Shown: positions 1-13,027, counted from the stretch's first letter. The stretch is 64,000 bases of DNA from Providencia alcalifaciens (GCF_915403165.1 NZ_OU659204.1:1-64000); one strand, 5' to 3'. Translations and numbers: made by a program. Notes: generated from the sequence alone by a model not told the origin.

Positions 1-1398
1 GTGTCACTTTCGCTTTGGCAGCAATGTCTTGCCCGATTGCAGGATGAACTACCTGCCACAGAATTCAGTATGTGGATACGCCCTCTTCAAGCTGAATTAA
101 ACGATAATACACTGGCACTGTATGCCCCGAATCGTTTCGTCCTTGATTGGGTGAGAGATAAGTACATCAATAATATCAATGAATTATTGAATGACTTTTG
201 CGGTTCTGATGCCCCTGCTCTACACTTTGAAGTAGGGAATAAACCGTTAACGGTTGCGCCAGTGAGCACTCAAACACGCGTTAGTAATAATAATGCAATG
301 CCGTCGTTCACGGTGCCATCCGCCCCTGTAAAACCAAGTTGGGATAACTCAAACAAAGTACAACCCGATGTAGCTTATCGTTCAAATGTTAACCCTAAGC
401 ACACGTTTGATAACTTTGTTGAAGGTAAATCAAACCAACTGGCTCGCGCGGCAGCGAGGCAAGTTGCTGAAAACCCTGGCGGCGCTTATAACCCTCTGTT
501 CCTTTATGGTGGAACAGGCTTAGGTAAAACTCACTTATTACACGCCGTGGGTAACAGCATTATGCAACACAAGGCCAACGCCCGCGTGGTCTATATGCAT
601 TCTGAACGATTTGTACAAGATATGGTCAAAGCATTGCAGAACAACGCCATTGAAGAATTCAAGCGTTATTACCGTTCTGTTGATGCATTACTTATTGATG
701 ATATTCAATTTTTTGCCAACAAAGAGCGTTCACAAGAAGAGTTTTTCCATACATTCAACGCCCTGCTTGAAGGCAATCAACAAATTATTTTGACCTCTGA
801 CCGTTATCCAAAAGAGATCAACGGCGTAGAAGATAGATTAAAGTCCCGTTTCGGCTGGGGTTTGACCGTTGCGATTGAACCACCAGAGTTAGAAACCCGT
901 GTGGCTATTTTGATGAAAAAAGCCGATGAGAACGAAATCCAACTGCCCGGTGAAGTGGCATTTTTCATCGCAAAACGCTTACGTTCTAATGTGCGTGAGT
1001 TAGAAGGTGCATTAAACCGCGTTATTGCTAACGCGAATTTTACCGGTCGCGCTATCACTATCGACTTTGTTCGAGAAGCGTTACGTGACCTATTAGCACT
1101 GCAAGAAAAGCTGGTAACTATTGATAATATTCAGAAAACTGTTGCTGAGTACTATAAAATCAAAGTCGCTGACTTACTTTCTAAGCGCCGCTCTCGTTCT
1201 GTCGCTCGTCCGCGTCAGATGGCAATGGCACTGGCGAAAGAGCTGACAAACCATAGTTTACCTGAAATCGGGGATGCTTTTGGCGGTCGTGACCACACCA
1301 CGGTGTTGCACGCTTGTCGTAAAATTGAACAATTACGAGAAGAAAGCCATGACATCAAAGAAGATTTTTCAAATCTAATCAGAACATTATCATCTTAA
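1..1398 (+). CDS. dnaA: Chromosomal replication initiator protein DnaA
   Basis: DnaA binds DnaA boxes at oriC and melts the adjacent AT-rich repeats in its ATP form. The 465-residue product has the family length. Visible are an N-terminal DnaB-interaction domain (about residues 1-90), a variable linker, the AAA+ core with Walker A GGTGLGKT (Lys176) and a Walker B followed by DDIQFF, and the C-terminal DNA-binding signature [15 protein letters not shown]. It starts with GTG at the first base of the window, so its promoter lies outside. The dnaN gene follows after 5 bp, which implies one operon dnaA-dnaN-recF. Its target oriC is near 60.1 kb in this same window. Identification is secure. Confidence 0.98.
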   Translation: MSLSLWQQCLARLQDELPATEFSMWIRPLQAELNDNTLALYAPNRFVLDWVRDKYINNINELLNDFCGSDAPALHFEVGNKPLTVAPVSTQTRVSNNNAMPSFTVPSAPVKPSWDNSNKVQPDVAYRSNVNPKHTFDNFVEGKSNQLARAAARQVAENPGGAYNPLFLYGGTGLGKTHLLHAVGNSIMQHKANARVVYMHSERFVQDMVKALQNNAIEEFKRYYRSVDALLIDDIQFFANKERSQEEFFHTFNALLEGNQQIILTSDRYPKEINGVEDRLKSRFGWGLTVAIEPPELETRVAILMKKADENEIQLPGEVAFFIAKRLRSNVRELEGALNRVIANANFTGRAITIDFVREALRDLLALQEKLVTIDNIQKTVAEYYKIKVADLLSKRRSRSVARPRQMAMALAKELTNHSLPEIGDAFGGRDHTTVLHACRKIEQLREESHDIKEDFSNLIRTLSS

Positions 1399-1403
1399 TT
1401 GCT

Positions 1404-2504
1404 ATGAAATTTATTATAGAACGCGAGCAGTTATTAAAACCGTTACAACAGGTTAGTGGCCCTTTAGGTGGACGTCCAACGTTGCCTATTTTAGGAAACC
1501 TTTTACTTCACGTAAAAGAAGGTGCCCTGCAACTAACGGGAACCGACCTAGAAATGGAGATGATGGCCAATGTTCCGCTCACCCGTGAGCATGAAATTGG
1601 TGCAACCACGGTGCCTGCGCGCAAGTTTTTTGATATTTGGCGTGGTTTACCGGAAGGTTCTGAAATCCAAGTCGAGCTTAATGATGACCGACTGCTTGTG
1701 CGTTCTGGACGCAGCCGTTTCTCATTATCCACCTTACCTGCTGCTGACTTCCCGAACTTAGATGACTGGCAAAGCGAAGTCGAATTCTCTCTGCCTCAAT
1801 CCATACTGAAACGTTTAATTGAAGCGACCCAGTTTTCAATGGCGCACCAAGACGTTCGTTATTACCTGAACGGCATGCTGTTTGAAACTGAAGGGCAAAT
1901 GCTGAGAACTGTCTCCACAGACGGTCACCGCCTTGCGGTTTGCTCGATGGATATTGGTCAAGAGTTGCCATCCCATTCTGTGATAGTGCCTCGCAAAGGT
2001 GTCATGGAATTAATGCGTCTGCTAGATGGCGGCGATGCGTTATTGCAGCTACAAATTGGTAGCAACAATATTCGTGCTCATGTTGGCGACTTTATCTTTA
2101 CCTCTAAACTCGTTGACGGCCGTTTCCCTGACTACCGCCGCGTTCTGCCAAAGAATCCAGATAAAACCTTAGAAGCTCGCTGTGATTTGCTCAAACAAGC
2201 CTTCTCACGCGCAGCAATTTTGTCTAATGAAAAATTCCGTGGCGTGCGCTTATTCTTCAGTGAAAACCAATTACGCATCACGGCGAATAACCCTGAGCAG
2301 GAAGAAGCGGAAGAGATTGTTGATGTTAATTACCAAGGTGGTGAGATGGAAATTGGCTTTAACGTCAGTTACATCCTTGACGTCTTGAACGCGCTGAAAA
2401 GCGAAAATGTCACACTGTTTTTAACGGATGCCGTTTCTAGCGTACAAATTGAAGACTCAGCAAGCCGCTCTGCGGTCTATGTTGTTATGCCAATGCGTTT
2501 GTAA
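1404..2504 (+). CDS. dnaN: DNA polymerase III beta subunit (sliding clamp)
   Basis: This is the ring-shaped processivity clamp of the replicative polymerase. The 366-residue length equals that of E. coli DnaN, and it begins MKFIIEREQLLKPLQQVSG and ends in the conserved VYVVMPMRL, which belongs to the clamp dimer/ligand-binding region. It lies 5 bp after dnaA and 9 bp before recF, so it is probably co-transcribed with both and translationally coupled to dnaA. Nothing about it is unusual. Confidence 0.98.
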   Translation: MKFIIEREQLLKPLQQVSGPLGGRPTLPILGNLLLHVKEGALQLTGTDLEMEMMANVPLTREHEIGATTVPARKFFDIWRGLPEGSEIQVELNDDRLLVRSGRSRFSLSTLPAADFPNLDDWQSEVEFSLPQSILKRLIEATQFSMAHQDVRYYLNGMLFETEGQMLRTVSTDGHRLAVCSMDIGQELPSHSVIVPRKGVMELMRLLDGGDALLQLQIGSNNIRAHVGDFIFTSKLVDGRFPDYRRVLPKNPDKTLEARCDLLKQAFSRAAILSNEKFRGVRLFFSENQLRITANNPEQEEAEEIVDVNYQGGEMEIGFNVSYILDVLNALKSENVTLFLTDAVSSVQIEDSASRSAVYVVMPMRL

Positions 2505-2513
2505 TCAGTCCGT

Positions 2514-3608
2514 ATGATCCTTTCGCGTTTATTGATCCGCGATTTTCGTAATATAGAAGACGCCGATCTCTCCCTTGCAACTGGGTTCAATTTTTTAATT
2601 GGGCCTAATGGGAGTGGCAAAACCAGTGTACTGGAAGCAATTTATACACTTGGGCATGGGCGAGCCTTTCGCAGCATTCAGGCGAATAGAGTTATCCGTC
2701 ATGACCAAGAACAATTTATTTTACATGGTAAACTGGGACACTCAGACACCGAACGTAAAACATTGTCCCTGGGTTTGAGTAAAAACCGCGAAGGCGACAG
2801 TAAAGTCCGAATTGACGGCACCGACGGGCATAAAATTGCGGAACTCGCAAAGTTATTGCCAATGCAGCTTATTACCCCTGAAGGGTTTACCTTGCTGAAC
2901 GGCGGTCCAAAATATCGACGTGCGTTTATCGATTGGGGATGCTTTCATAATGAAGCACTCTTTTTCTCAACGTGGTCGGACTTAAAACGTTTGTTAAAGC
3001 AGCGAAATGCGGCTTTACGACAAGTGACTCGTTATGAGCAAATTCGCCATTGGGATCAGCAACTCGCCCCAATTTCAGAACAAATTAGCCAATGGCGCGG
3101 CGAGTATATTGCAGGTATCGCAGAAAATATTGAGCAAACCTGCAAACAATTTTTACCCGAATTTTCACTTTCAGTCTCTTTCCAACGTGGCTGGGACAAA
3201 GAAATTGATTATTCAGAACAGTTAGAGCGGCAGTTTGAGCGCGATAGAGCGTTAACCTACACCGCATCGGGGCCACATAAAGCTGACCTGCGAATTCGAG
3301 CCAACGGCATTCCCGTTGAAGATATGCTCTCTCGCGGCCAACTGAAATTATTAATGTGTGCACTCAGGTTAGCGCAGGGTGAATATTTCACCCAACAGAG
3401 CGGGCAACAATGCCTGTATCTACTGGATGATTTTGCTTCAGAACTTGATTCTGGTCGTCGGCAATTATTAGCGGCTCGACTCAAAGCTACGCAAGCACAA
3501 GTGTTTGTAAGTGCTATTACGCCGGCGCAAGTCAATGATATGATTGATGCCAACAGTAAGATGTTTAGTGTAGAGCAAGGCAAAATAGAAGTTCAACCTC
3601 AGGAATAG
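2514..3608 (+). CDS. recF: DNA replication and repair protein RecF
   Basis: RecF is an SMC/ABC-type ATPase that, with RecO and RecR, loads RecA at single-strand gaps. The Walker A sequence [18 protein letters not shown] lies near residues 31-48. The ABC-like signature LSRGQLKLL and a Walker B ending [12 protein letters not shown] are in the C-terminal half. At 364 residues it is a few longer than E. coli RecF. The ATG start lies 9 bp after dnaN and the gene runs to 15 bp before the TTG that precedes the gyrB start. The gene order dnaA-dnaN-recF-gyrB confirms the call. Confidence 0.97.
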   Translation: MILSRLLIRDFRNIEDADLSLATGFNFLIGPNGSGKTSVLEAIYTLGHGRAFRSIQANRVIRHDQEQFILHGKLGHSDTERKTLSLGLSKNREGDSKVRIDGTDGHKIAELAKLLPMQLITPEGFTLLNGGPKYRRAFIDWGCFHNEALFFSTWSDLKRLLKQRNAALRQVTRYEQIRHWDQQLAPISEQISQWRGEYIAGIAENIEQTCKQFLPEFSLSVSFQRGWDKEIDYSEQLERQFERDRALTYTASGPHKADLRIRANGIPVEDMLSRGQLKLLMCALRLAQGEYFTQQSGQQCLYLLDDFASELDSGRRQLLAARLKATQAQVFVSAITPAQVNDMIDANSKMFSVEQGKIEVQPQE

Positions 3609-6041
<2,433 letters not shown>

Positions 6042-6067
6042 TCGATTTTCCTGCGAAGTCATTGAAT

Positions 6068-6099
6068 AACCCTATACTTCGGTATAGGGTTATTTTTTT
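6068..6099 (+). terminator. Rho-independent terminator after gyrB
   Basis: A 10-bp perfect stem (AACCCTATAC / GTATAGGGTT) with a TTCG tetraloop is followed by a run of seven T after one A. It sits 26 bp past the gyrB stop and separates gyrB from the autotransporter gene. Confidence 0.93.
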
Positions 6100-6299
6100 A
6101 TTTAATTTTAATCTTAAGTATCTATTTATTATTAATTCCAATTCAAACTTAATTAAATAAAATGACTAATTGAATTTAATTAATAGAATGAAGAATAAAA
6201 ATAAAGTTTGTCTTATTTTATTTTCTATTTATAGAAAATAAAAATTACCTCATTAAGATGAAATAGGTTTTATCCTCTCTAAAAATCTATAGGTCTATA

Positions 6300-9287
6300 A
6301 TGAACAAAATAACTCCCGCGGTATCGCTCGGTCTATTTGCTCTATTTAACGCCCAAATAACCTTTGCAAACTCAGATTATATTGATGCTAGTAAATCTAT
6401 CATTGAACAACGAAATCAGCGATTTGACGAACTAAGAAATCAGGTAATCCCACCGTATCCAACCCCACAATCCCAAGCGGCGCAATGGGATAAAGACGTT
6501 AGCCAGCAGTCAATGCAATTAACAGCAAAACGCAAAAAGAACGCTGAAAAAGATAAAAAAAGCACGCCAGAATATATTTTTAATATTTACCGAGAATACC
6601 TATTTAATCAAAAAGGATTTAATTATAATGATTTTAAAGAAATTAAAGCCTATAACCGTTTAGAAAATTTATTCCATTTAGCTACCTTTGCAGATGACCC
6701 AATTCAAAACCGTCCTCGCTCAATGGATTTTATTCTCAAAGACTATTATTTACGTGGTCGCCCAAATCAAGTACTCGATGATAAAGGTGAATATTTTCCA
6801 AACTATGTCGTTATTACAGGCTCTTCTTACCCAAGTGGACATACTTGGAATGGATTTAAACAAGCGGCTGTATTTGCCACGATTTTTCCAGAAAAAGGCG
6901 CTCAATTTTTTAATCGAGCCATAGGCTATGGCGAAAGCCGCGTAATTGTCGGCGCACATTTCCCAACCGACACCATTGCCTCGCGCTCCGCCAATTATTA
7001 TCTTCTCGCTCATTTACTCAAAGAGGATAAAACCGCCAATGCACTGATTAGCCAAGCCAAAGCGGTACGCCAAGCGCTCAATAGTCAATGCGCCATCAAT
7101 GATAAAAAATGCAAACCACCAATAGGCTCGCTCCCCTCTTTTAATGAAAACCTAGGTTATTACGCTAAGCAGAGTGAGCAGCCATCACAGCTACTTCTCG
7201 TTGACCAAGTTCCTGCTGACGCCGCATATTTGCTACGCTCTCGCTTTGCCTATCTTAATCAATCTCAGTGGCAGCAAATTATTGCAGGCACCGCTTATCC
7301 TACAAACTCTTTAGCGGGCTGGGGCGTTAAGCAGGATCAACCGGAAAGCCATTGGGGGCTGATTAACTTACCCAAAGCCTACAAAGGTCCAACGCATCTT
7401 GCTGAAGATTGGGTTGTGAATCAGCGAGTGACGCAAGACGATGTTGCTAACGTCGGCATAGCCGATACTTGGAGCAATAATATTGAGGGTAAAGGGCGCT
7501 TAATTAAACAAGGAGAAGGGACTTTAACCTTAACGGGTACTAACCGTTTTGCAGGGCTGGATATACAACAAGGCCGTGTGGTTTTAACCCAAGAAAACCA
7601 CTTAACAGGCCCCATCAACATCAATGGCGGGGAGCTTAGCGCCAAACATCTCTTGCATGTACCCGTTGACGTCACCAATGGCACATTAGCGCTCACGCAC
7701 GGCATCAAAAATACAGTGACATTAAACCAAGGAGCTCGATTTATTGGTTCCGGCCAAGTTAATGATTTAGTGGTTAACAACGGCGCTATCTTAACCCTTG
7801 GCGATAATACTAAAGACCCAACACGCCGTATAATGGTGGATAATACCGCCACATTCCAACCCGGTAGTGAATTCCATGTGAGTCTTCAAGCAACAGACAT
7901 ACAGAACTTTGATGCCCTACAGTCTAGCGGTACTGTGACAATCAACGGCGGTAAGGTCAAAGTGTTCTTCGCTGAGAAATCACTGCCATTCAATGAACGT
8001 ATACCAAATGAAGATGAAATTCAGGGGCGATTCCGCTCCGAATATAGAATTATTAGCGCTAAAAAAATCCAAGGGAAATTTGATAGCGTAGAACCAAACT
8101 ATCTGTTTATCGGCACGACATTAGATTACGGTGAAGACTCTCGCTCACCCACCACGAAACTGGTAACACTCAACGTCGGGCGTAGCGACCTGGCATTCGA
8201 TACATTTGCAAAAACGCCAAACCAAGCCGCCATTGCTCACGCTCTTGAAGATCTCCCTCTTAGCAACACCCTGTATGAACGCTTAGTGCTCAGCAAAACC
8301 ACCGCAGGGGTTAACAGCCTTCTTCACACCCTATCCCCACAAATTCATATCGATACCTTAGCGAGCCAGTTGAATAACCATCGCCAATATCACGGCACGC
8401 TGCTGCAACAAACACGCTCATCGGAAAATCTCGTCAAAGAGCGTGGAGATAACCGCGGCAATGTGTGGGTCAATATTCCCTACCATTGGGACAGAACCCA
8501 AAGCGATGGAAATGCATCCGGCTTTACCAATAGCAATTATGGCGTGTACTTAGGGGCGGATAAGCATTTCTTTAATGATGACTTTATCTTTGGAATGAGC
8601 TCCGGTTTTACCAAAAATTCCGTCTCAGGCGGTGTCGGTCATAGCCATAGCAACAACTATTATTTAGCCGCTTACGGCTCATTACGATTAGCGCCAATCA
8701 CCCTTCGCGCAGGGCTTGGGCATACATGGCACACCATCAAAACGGATAGAACCGTCAATTCACCCATTTATTCCGATCACAATACCGCTGATTATAAAGG
8801 CAAAACTAACCACTTATTTATGGAAGCTGCTTACCCGTGGAAATCGGCATTTATCAACGCCGAGCCATTTGCCAACTTTGCCTTTACTAATGCAGAAAGC
8901 CATGGATTTAAAGAAAAAGGGGAAAAAGCCTCGCTCACTACAGGTCGCCAATCCCTCGATGCCACAACCACAACGCTGGGATTACGTTTAGATAACCAAT
9001 GGAAAGTGGGCAATACATCCTCAATCGATGTACATGGGGAATTCGGCTGGCAACATCAATATGACAAGCGGGTACGTGAAATGGCATTTCGATTCGCCCA
9101 CCGCGACCTGGTTGCACCACCGCTTAACTATCACGGCGTTAATGCACCGCAAGACGGAGTGGCTATCAAACTGGGTTCCAGCCTTCAGCTAACAGATAAT
9201 TTCAAACTGTCCATGGATTACAGCCAATTTACTGCCAAGGGGTATTTAGAAAATAATCTTGATGCCAAATTGTTAGTGTCGTTTTAA
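6300..9287 (+). CDS. Autotransporter with class A acid phosphatase passenger
   Basis: The sequence predicts a type Va secreted enzyme. Residues 1-24 form a signal peptide ending near ITFA. The passenger shows the complete class A non-specific acid phosphatase signature: K147-x6-R154-P155, P178-S-G-H181, and S213-R-x5-H220-x3-D224, including the histidine expected to carry the phosphate. Residues about 395-480 are a glycine-rich beta-strand repeat typical of autotransporter stalks (GEGTLTLTGTN). The last ~270 residues form the beta-barrel domain and end LLVSF, an aromatic C-terminus as in outer-membrane barrels. At 995 residues it is far longer than free PhoN/PhoC-type enzymes (~250), so this is a fusion of phosphatase and autotransporter. 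A 258-bp AT-rich leader precedes it. The function is inferred from motifs; the substrate is unknown. Confidence 0.9.
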   Translation: MNKITPAVSLGLFALFNAQITFANSDYIDASKSIIEQRNQRFDELRNQVIPPYPTPQSQAAQWDKDVSQQSMQLTAKRKKNAEKDKKSTPEYIFNIYREYLFNQKGFNYNDFKEIKAYNRLENLFHLATFADDPIQNRPRSMDFILKDYYLRGRPNQVLDDKGEYFPNYVVITGSSYPSGHTWNGFKQAAVFATIFPEKGAQFFNRAIGYGESRVIVGAHFPTDTIASRSANYYLLAHLLKEDKTANALISQAKAVRQALNSQCAINDKKCKPPIGSLPSFNENLGYYAKQSEQPSQLLLVDQVPADAAYLLRSRFAYLNQSQWQQIIAGTAYPTNSLAGWGVKQDQPESHWGLINLPKAYKGPTHLAEDWVVNQRVTQDDVANVGIADTWSNNIEGKGRLIKQGEGTLTLTGTNRFAGLDIQQGRVVLTQENHLTGPININGGELSAKHLLHVPVDVTNGTLALTHGIKNTVTLNQGARFIGSGQVNDLVVNNGAILTLGDNTKDPTRRIMVDNTATFQPGSEFHVSLQATDIQNFDALQSSGTVTINGGKVKVFFAEKSLPFNERIPNEDEIQGRFRSEYRIISAKKIQGKFDSVEPNYLFIGTTLDYGEDSRSPTTKLVTLNVGRSDLAFDTFAKTPNQAAIAHALEDLPLSNTLYERLVLSKTTAGVNSLLHTLSPQIHIDTLASQLNNHRQYHGTLLQQTRSSENLVKERGDNRGNVWVNIPYHWDRTQSDGNASGFTNSNYGVYLGADKHFFNDDFIFGMSSGFTKNSVSGGVGHSHSNNYYLAAYGSLRLAPITLRAGLGHTWHTIKTDRTVNSPIYSDHNTADYKGKTNHLFMEAAYPWKSAFINAEPFANFAFTNAESHGFKEKGEKASLTTGRQSLDATTTTLGLRLDNQWKVGNTSSIDVHGEFGWQHQYDKRVREMAFRFAHRDLVAPPLNYHGVNAPQDGVAIKLGSSLQLTDNFKLSMDYSQFTAKGYLENNLDAKLLVSF

Positions 9288-9339
9288 TTCGTTGGTTTCT
9301 TTGTAATTCATCAACACCACAAACATTAGCATAATAAAA

Positions 9340-9381
9340 AATGGCACCGGAGCGTTTAATCACTCCGGTGCCATTCTTATT
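9340..9381. terminator. Bidirectional terminator between autotransporter and asd
   Basis: A perfect 13-bp stem (AATGGCACCGGAG / CTCCGGTGCCATT) with a 10-base loop is flanked by an A-rich tract on the left and TCTTATTTTT on the right. It can terminate the rightward autotransporter gene and the leftward asd gene. Confidence 0.88.
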
Positions 9382-9404
9382 TTTAACCGTTAAAGAAAGC
9401 GGAG

Positions 9405-10511
9405 CTACAGCAGAATTCTCAACATACGGCGCAGAGGCTCCGCAGCCCCCCACAGTAATTGGTCACCCACGGTGAAGGCTGAAAGATACTCAGGGCCCAT
9501 ATTCAACTTACGCAGACGCCCCACTGGCGTGCTTAGTGTGCCCGTCACTGCCGCAGGAGTCAGTTCACGCATGGTGATTTCACGGTCATTCGGCACCACT
9601 TTCACCCATTCATTATGGGAAGCCAGCAGTTGCTCCACTTCATTCAGTGGCACATCTTTTTTCAGTTTCAGGGTGAACGCTTGGCTATGGCAGCGTAATG
9701 CCCCCACACGGACACATAAACCATCAACCGGAATAATATTGCTACCCGTTGCCAAAATTTTGTTGGTTTCCGCCTGCCCTTTCCACTCTTCACGGCTTTG
9801 ACCGTTATCTAGCGCTTTATCAATCCACGGAATCAAACTGCCCGCTAGCGGAACGCCGAACGCATCCGTTGGCATGGAGCCACTGCGCGTAAAGTCTGTG
9901 ACTTTTTTCTCAATTTCTAAGATAGCCGACGCTGGGTTTTGCAGCTCTTTCGCCACTTGCGCGTGTAAAGAACCCATTTGCGACAAAAGCTCACGCATAT
10001 TACGTGCACCCGCACCGGATGCCGCTTGATAAGTTGCTACTGAAGCCCACTCAACCAAGTTATTCGCAAACAGACCGCCCAACGACATCAGCATTAAACT
10101 CACCGTACAGTTACCGCCGACGAAGGTCTTAATGCCTTTATTTAAGCCGTCTTGGATATGCTGCTGGTTAACTGGGTCTAAAATAATAATCGCATCGTCT
10201 TTCATACGCAGTGCAGACGCGGCATCAATCCAGTAGCCTTTCCAGCCCGCTTCACGTAATTTTGGATACACTTCATTGGTATAATCGCCGCCTTGGCAGC
10301 TAATAATAATATCCAGTGCGCTCAGTGCATCGATATCAAATGCGTCTTGCAACGTGCTGCGATGACCGCCAAAAACTGGTGCCTCAGCTCCGTGTTGGGA
10401 GGTGGTAAAAAAAACCGGATGAATAACGTTAAAATCCCCTTCTTCTACCATTCTTTGCATCAATACGGAGCCGACCATTCCACGCCAGCCAATAAACCCT
10501 ACATTTTTCAT
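9405..10511 (-). CDS. asd: Aspartate-semialdehyde dehydrogenase
   Basis: Asd reduces beta-aspartyl phosphate to aspartate semialdehyde with NADPH, the branch-point step to diaminopimelate, lysine, methionine and threonine. The N-terminus [18 protein letters not shown] is nearly identical to E. coli Asd and holds the NADP-binding GWRGMVG loop. I chose this ATG over one three codons upstream because it matches the E. coli start. The catalytic cysteine is in [10 protein letters not shown]. The product is 368 residues against 367 in E. coli. The gene is monocistronic with a terminator at 9340. I saw no lysine riboswitch in the upstream gap. Confidence 0.97.
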   Translation of the reverse strand: MKNVGFIGWRGMVGSVLMQRMVEEGDFNVIHPVFFTTSQHGAEAPVFGGHRSTLQDAFDIDALSALDIIISCQGGDYTNEVYPKLREAGWKGYWIDAASALRMKDDAIIILDPVNQQHIQDGLNKGIKTFVGGNCTVSLMLMSLGGLFANNLVEWASVATYQAASGAGARNMRELLSQMGSLHAQVAKELQNPASAILEIEKKVTDFTRSGSMPTDAFGVPLAGSLIPWIDKALDNGQSREEWKGQAETNKILATGSNIIPVDGLCVRVGALRCHSQAFTLKLKKDVPLNEVEQLLASHNEWVKVVPNDREITMRELTPAAVTGTLSTPVGRLRKLNMGPEYLSAFTVGDQLLWGAAEPLRRMLRILL

Positions 10512-10855
10512 TCTCTTCACCCTGTCTGTTTACATACATCACCCAAAAAATTTCTACCCTCGACTTTCACTTTGCCAATCGAAGCTGGAAATTTTTCGGA
10601 AAGATAAAATTCAGAAACCATCAACCAACCGTATTAAACGTGACAAAATATGAACCAGTGTGCAAGTGAATTTCATCACTAATAGCAAGAAGATTAGTAA
10701 TAACGCTAATAATTAGTAACGACGTTAATAATTAGTAAAAAGTTATTGATTTATAATTTCCATTTTGGAAAATACTATTTTCCAATTAATCCATACATTC
10801 AATTACTCAACCCAATTAAGATTAACGGGTTAATCCTCATAAAGTAGCGAATCTC
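10512..10855. other. Intergenic region between asd and mdtL
   Basis: This is a divergent, AT-rich 344-bp region with the promoters of asd (left) and mdtL (right). I see no gene in it. The only structured element is the direct-repeat array at 10693-10738, described separately. Confidence 0.7.
10693..10749. repeat. Three direct repeats of ATTAGTAA at 19-bp spacing
   Basis: ATTAGTAA occurs at 10693, 10712 and 10731, exactly 19 bp apart. The first two units agree over all 19 bp except two positions (ATTAGTAAyrACGyTAATA pattern); the third agrees mainly in the first 8-9 bases. The array lies 107-163 bp upstream of the mdtL start. Regular two-turn phasing is what an array of binding sites on one DNA face would show; the binding protein is unknown. 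Confidence 0.65.
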
Positions 10856-12040
10856 ATGACTAAATATGTCCTCTTCAGTTTCTGGATTGTCCTTATCTAT
10901 CCTTTGGGTGTTGATCTCCATTTAACCGGTATTCCTTATATTGCCGCTGATTTAAATGCCAATGAAAGCCAGCTCCATGTGGCGTTTTCCATCTATTTAG
11001 CCGGTATGGCATCCACCATGTTAATTGCCGGATGGTGTGCAGATCATATTGGTCGAAAACCTGTTGTTCTCGTTGGTACAATGGTATTTGCCATCGCCTC
11101 TGTTATCGCCGGAAATGCCACATCTATTGATACCTTTTTAGTGGCACGATTTTTTCAAGGGATTGGTGCAGGCTTCTGTTATGTCGTGACTTTCGCGATT
11201 TTACGTGATGTTCTTAGTCCACAAAGACGAACTAAAGTGCTCGCCGCAATGAATGGTATAACCTGTATTGCGCCAGTGCTCGCGCCTGTCATTGGATTTG
11301 CTATTTTGCTGATCCACCACTGGTCTGTGATGTTCTACTTTATGGCCGGTTATGCAGTTATCAGTATGCTATTTTGCCTAATCTCAATTAAAGAGACTAA
11401 GCCTTCTTCTACTCCATCAACAGAGCAATCAACCAACCAACCTGCGGCAGAAGAAAAGTTATTTAGCACCTTCTTTGTCACGCGCTTGATTATTTCCTGC
11501 TTTGGCATGGGCGTGATCCTGACTTACGTGAACGTCGCCCCAATTATCTTGATGGAAAACCTTGGATTCACAACGGGCCAATACTCTACCGCCATGACCT
11601 TGCTGGCGATGGTGAGTATGGGAACCTCATTCTTTATGCCAAAACTGATTTCGACATTTAATAGCCGAACCTTACTGAATACCGCATTAAGCCTATTTTT
11701 GGTCAATGGCGTCCTGCTTTCCATCTATCTGCTTGCACTCCCACATTTGGCGCTGCTGTACATCGTCTTCGCCTTCTGTGGTGTTGGTTTCTCCATGCAG
11801 TTCGGCATCATCATGAGCCAAGCGTTATCGCCATTTGCAAAAAAAGCGGGTATTGCCAGTTCTGTTTTAGCCATCTCACAATTAAGCTGTGCCTCCGCGT
11901 ATATTTGGGTGATGGGTGTGATGGGCGTTCCATCAATCAGTATGTTGTTAATTATCTTGCTTGCGGCGGGAATGATTGGCATGGTGTTGCTAAGAGTGCC
12001 CACCACGCAAGTCAACCAACAGGTCGCTACATGTGAATAA
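10856..12040 (+). CDS. mdtL: MFS multidrug efflux transporter MdtL
   Basis: This is a drug:H+ antiporter of the 12-helix DHA1 (Bcr/CflA-like) group in the inner membrane. The N-terminus (GIPYIAADLNANESQLH, then AFSIYLAGMA) matches E. coli MdtL closely. The MFS loop motif GWCADHIGRKPVVLVG lies between helices 2 and 3, and GIGAGFCYVVTFAILRD follows. At 394 residues it has the family length (391 in E. coli). The next gene, yidZ, overlaps its stop by 8 bp, as expected for the conserved mdtL-yidZ pair. MdtL is associated with chloramphenicol resistance in E. coli; the substrates here are unverified. Confidence 0.9.
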   Translation: MTKYVLFSFWIVLIYPLGVDLHLTGIPYIAADLNANESQLHVAFSIYLAGMASTMLIAGWCADHIGRKPVVLVGTMVFAIASVIAGNATSIDTFLVARFFQGIGAGFCYVVTFAILRDVLSPQRRTKVLAAMNGITCIAPVLAPVIGFAILLIHHWSVMFYFMAGYAVISMLFCLISIKETKPSSTPSTEQSTNQPAAEEKLFSTFFVTRLIISCFGMGVILTYVNVAPIILMENLGFTTGQYSTAMTLLAMVSMGTSFFMPKLISTFNSRTLLNTALSLFLVNGVLLSIYLLALPHLALLYIVFAFCGVGFSMQFGIIMSQALSPFAKKAGIASSVLAISQLSCASAYIWVMGVMGVPSISMLLIILLAAGMIGMVLLRVPTTQVNQQVATCE

Positions 12041-12998
12041 GCAACTGCATCGATTAGACTTAAATTTACTGGTTATTCTGCAATATCTGGTGGAAGAACG
12101 CAGTGTTAGCCTCGCAGCTCAACGCCTTGCAATCACCCCATCATCAGTCAGTAAGTCGTTGTCTAAACTACGCCAATGGTTCGATGACCCTCTATTTATC
12201 CGCAGCCCGCAAGGGCTGCTTCCTACCCCACTCATGCTACGCATTGAAAAATCACTGCCTGAGTTTTTAAATCTCTCACACTATATCGCTGAAATTCGTG
12301 ATACCGAAAAACCACGAGGCATGACTTTCCGCTTAATGATGGAAGCACCGTTAAACTTAATCATGCTTCACGATTTATCCCTGAATATCCTCAATCAATA
12401 CCCAGAATCGGAGGTCATTGTACGGGATTGGGATTATAACTCGTTGGCAGCACTGATTGCGGGAGATGCCGATATCGGGTTAGTCGGTCGTGAAAGTTTT
12501 CATTCGTCCAAAGAGTCGATTAACCACCTGCCAGATATTCTTAATTTCGAAGTATTATTCACCGATAAACCTCTGGCATTTATCCGCAGTGACCACCCCA
12601 TTTTGCAAGAAGAATGGACGCTGGCAAATTACCTAAAATATCCGCATATCAGCACCGAATTTGGTAACCGTATCCCGTGGGCGCTCGATGATTTACTGGA
12701 AACCATGGGATTACATCGCCAAATCCATTTATCCTTTTCGACCTTTGAACAATCCCTCTTAATGGCTTCTCGCCCGGATCATAACCTTATTACTAGCTCC
12801 CCCGGCTATTGCCAGCACTATGTTAATGATTTCAATCTTGATTTAGTCTGCCTTCCTCTGCCTGTTGATGACATTCTCTACCAGCAGCTCGAAATTCCTT
12901 TTTTGATGCTGTGGCACAAACGTAATTCCTATAACTCAAAAACCTTATGGTTAAGGGAGCAGATCAAAAATAGTACGCTTGAATTTGTGAAACCCTGA
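12033..12998 (+). CDS. yidZ: LysR-family transcriptional regulator YidZ
   Basis: A LysR-type regulator of 321 residues starts at GTG and overlaps the mdtL stop codon. The N-terminal winged helix-turn-helix (residues ~6-65) contains LAITPSSVSKSLSKLRQWFDDPLF, close to E. coli YidZ. A periplasmic-binding-protein-like effector domain follows, with IVRDWDYNSLAALIAGDADIG characteristic of YidZ. In E. coli YidZ has been linked to anaerobic nitric oxide protection, and its role is poorly defined. The overlap implies co-expression with MdtL. Confidence 0.9.
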   Translation: MNKQLHRLDLNLLVILQYLVEERSVSLAAQRLAITPSSVSKSLSKLRQWFDDPLFIRSPQGLLPTPLMLRIEKSLPEFLNLSHYIAEIRDTEKPRGMTFRLMMEAPLNLIMLHDLSLNILNQYPESEVIVRDWDYNSLAALIAGDADIGLVGRESFHSSKESINHLPDILNFEVLFTDKPLAFIRSDHPILQEEWTLANYLKYPHISTEFGNRIPWALDDLLETMGLHRQIHLSFSTFEQSLLMASRPDHNLITSSPGYCQHYVNDFNLDLVCLPLPVDDILYQQLEIPFLMLWHKRNSYNSKTLWLREQIKNSTLEFVKP

Positions 12999-13027
12999 CT
13001 TTGTGAAATTTTAAGCCTGTAAAAACA

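Noticed and set aside
7421..7852. A 143-codon frame opposite the autotransporter
   Set aside because: It lies wholly within the passenger gene and has no ribosome-binding site or domain.
10512..10855. Lysine riboswitch upstream of asd
   Set aside because: No leader long enough with the conserved lysine-aptamer stems and no attenuator hairpin before the asd start.
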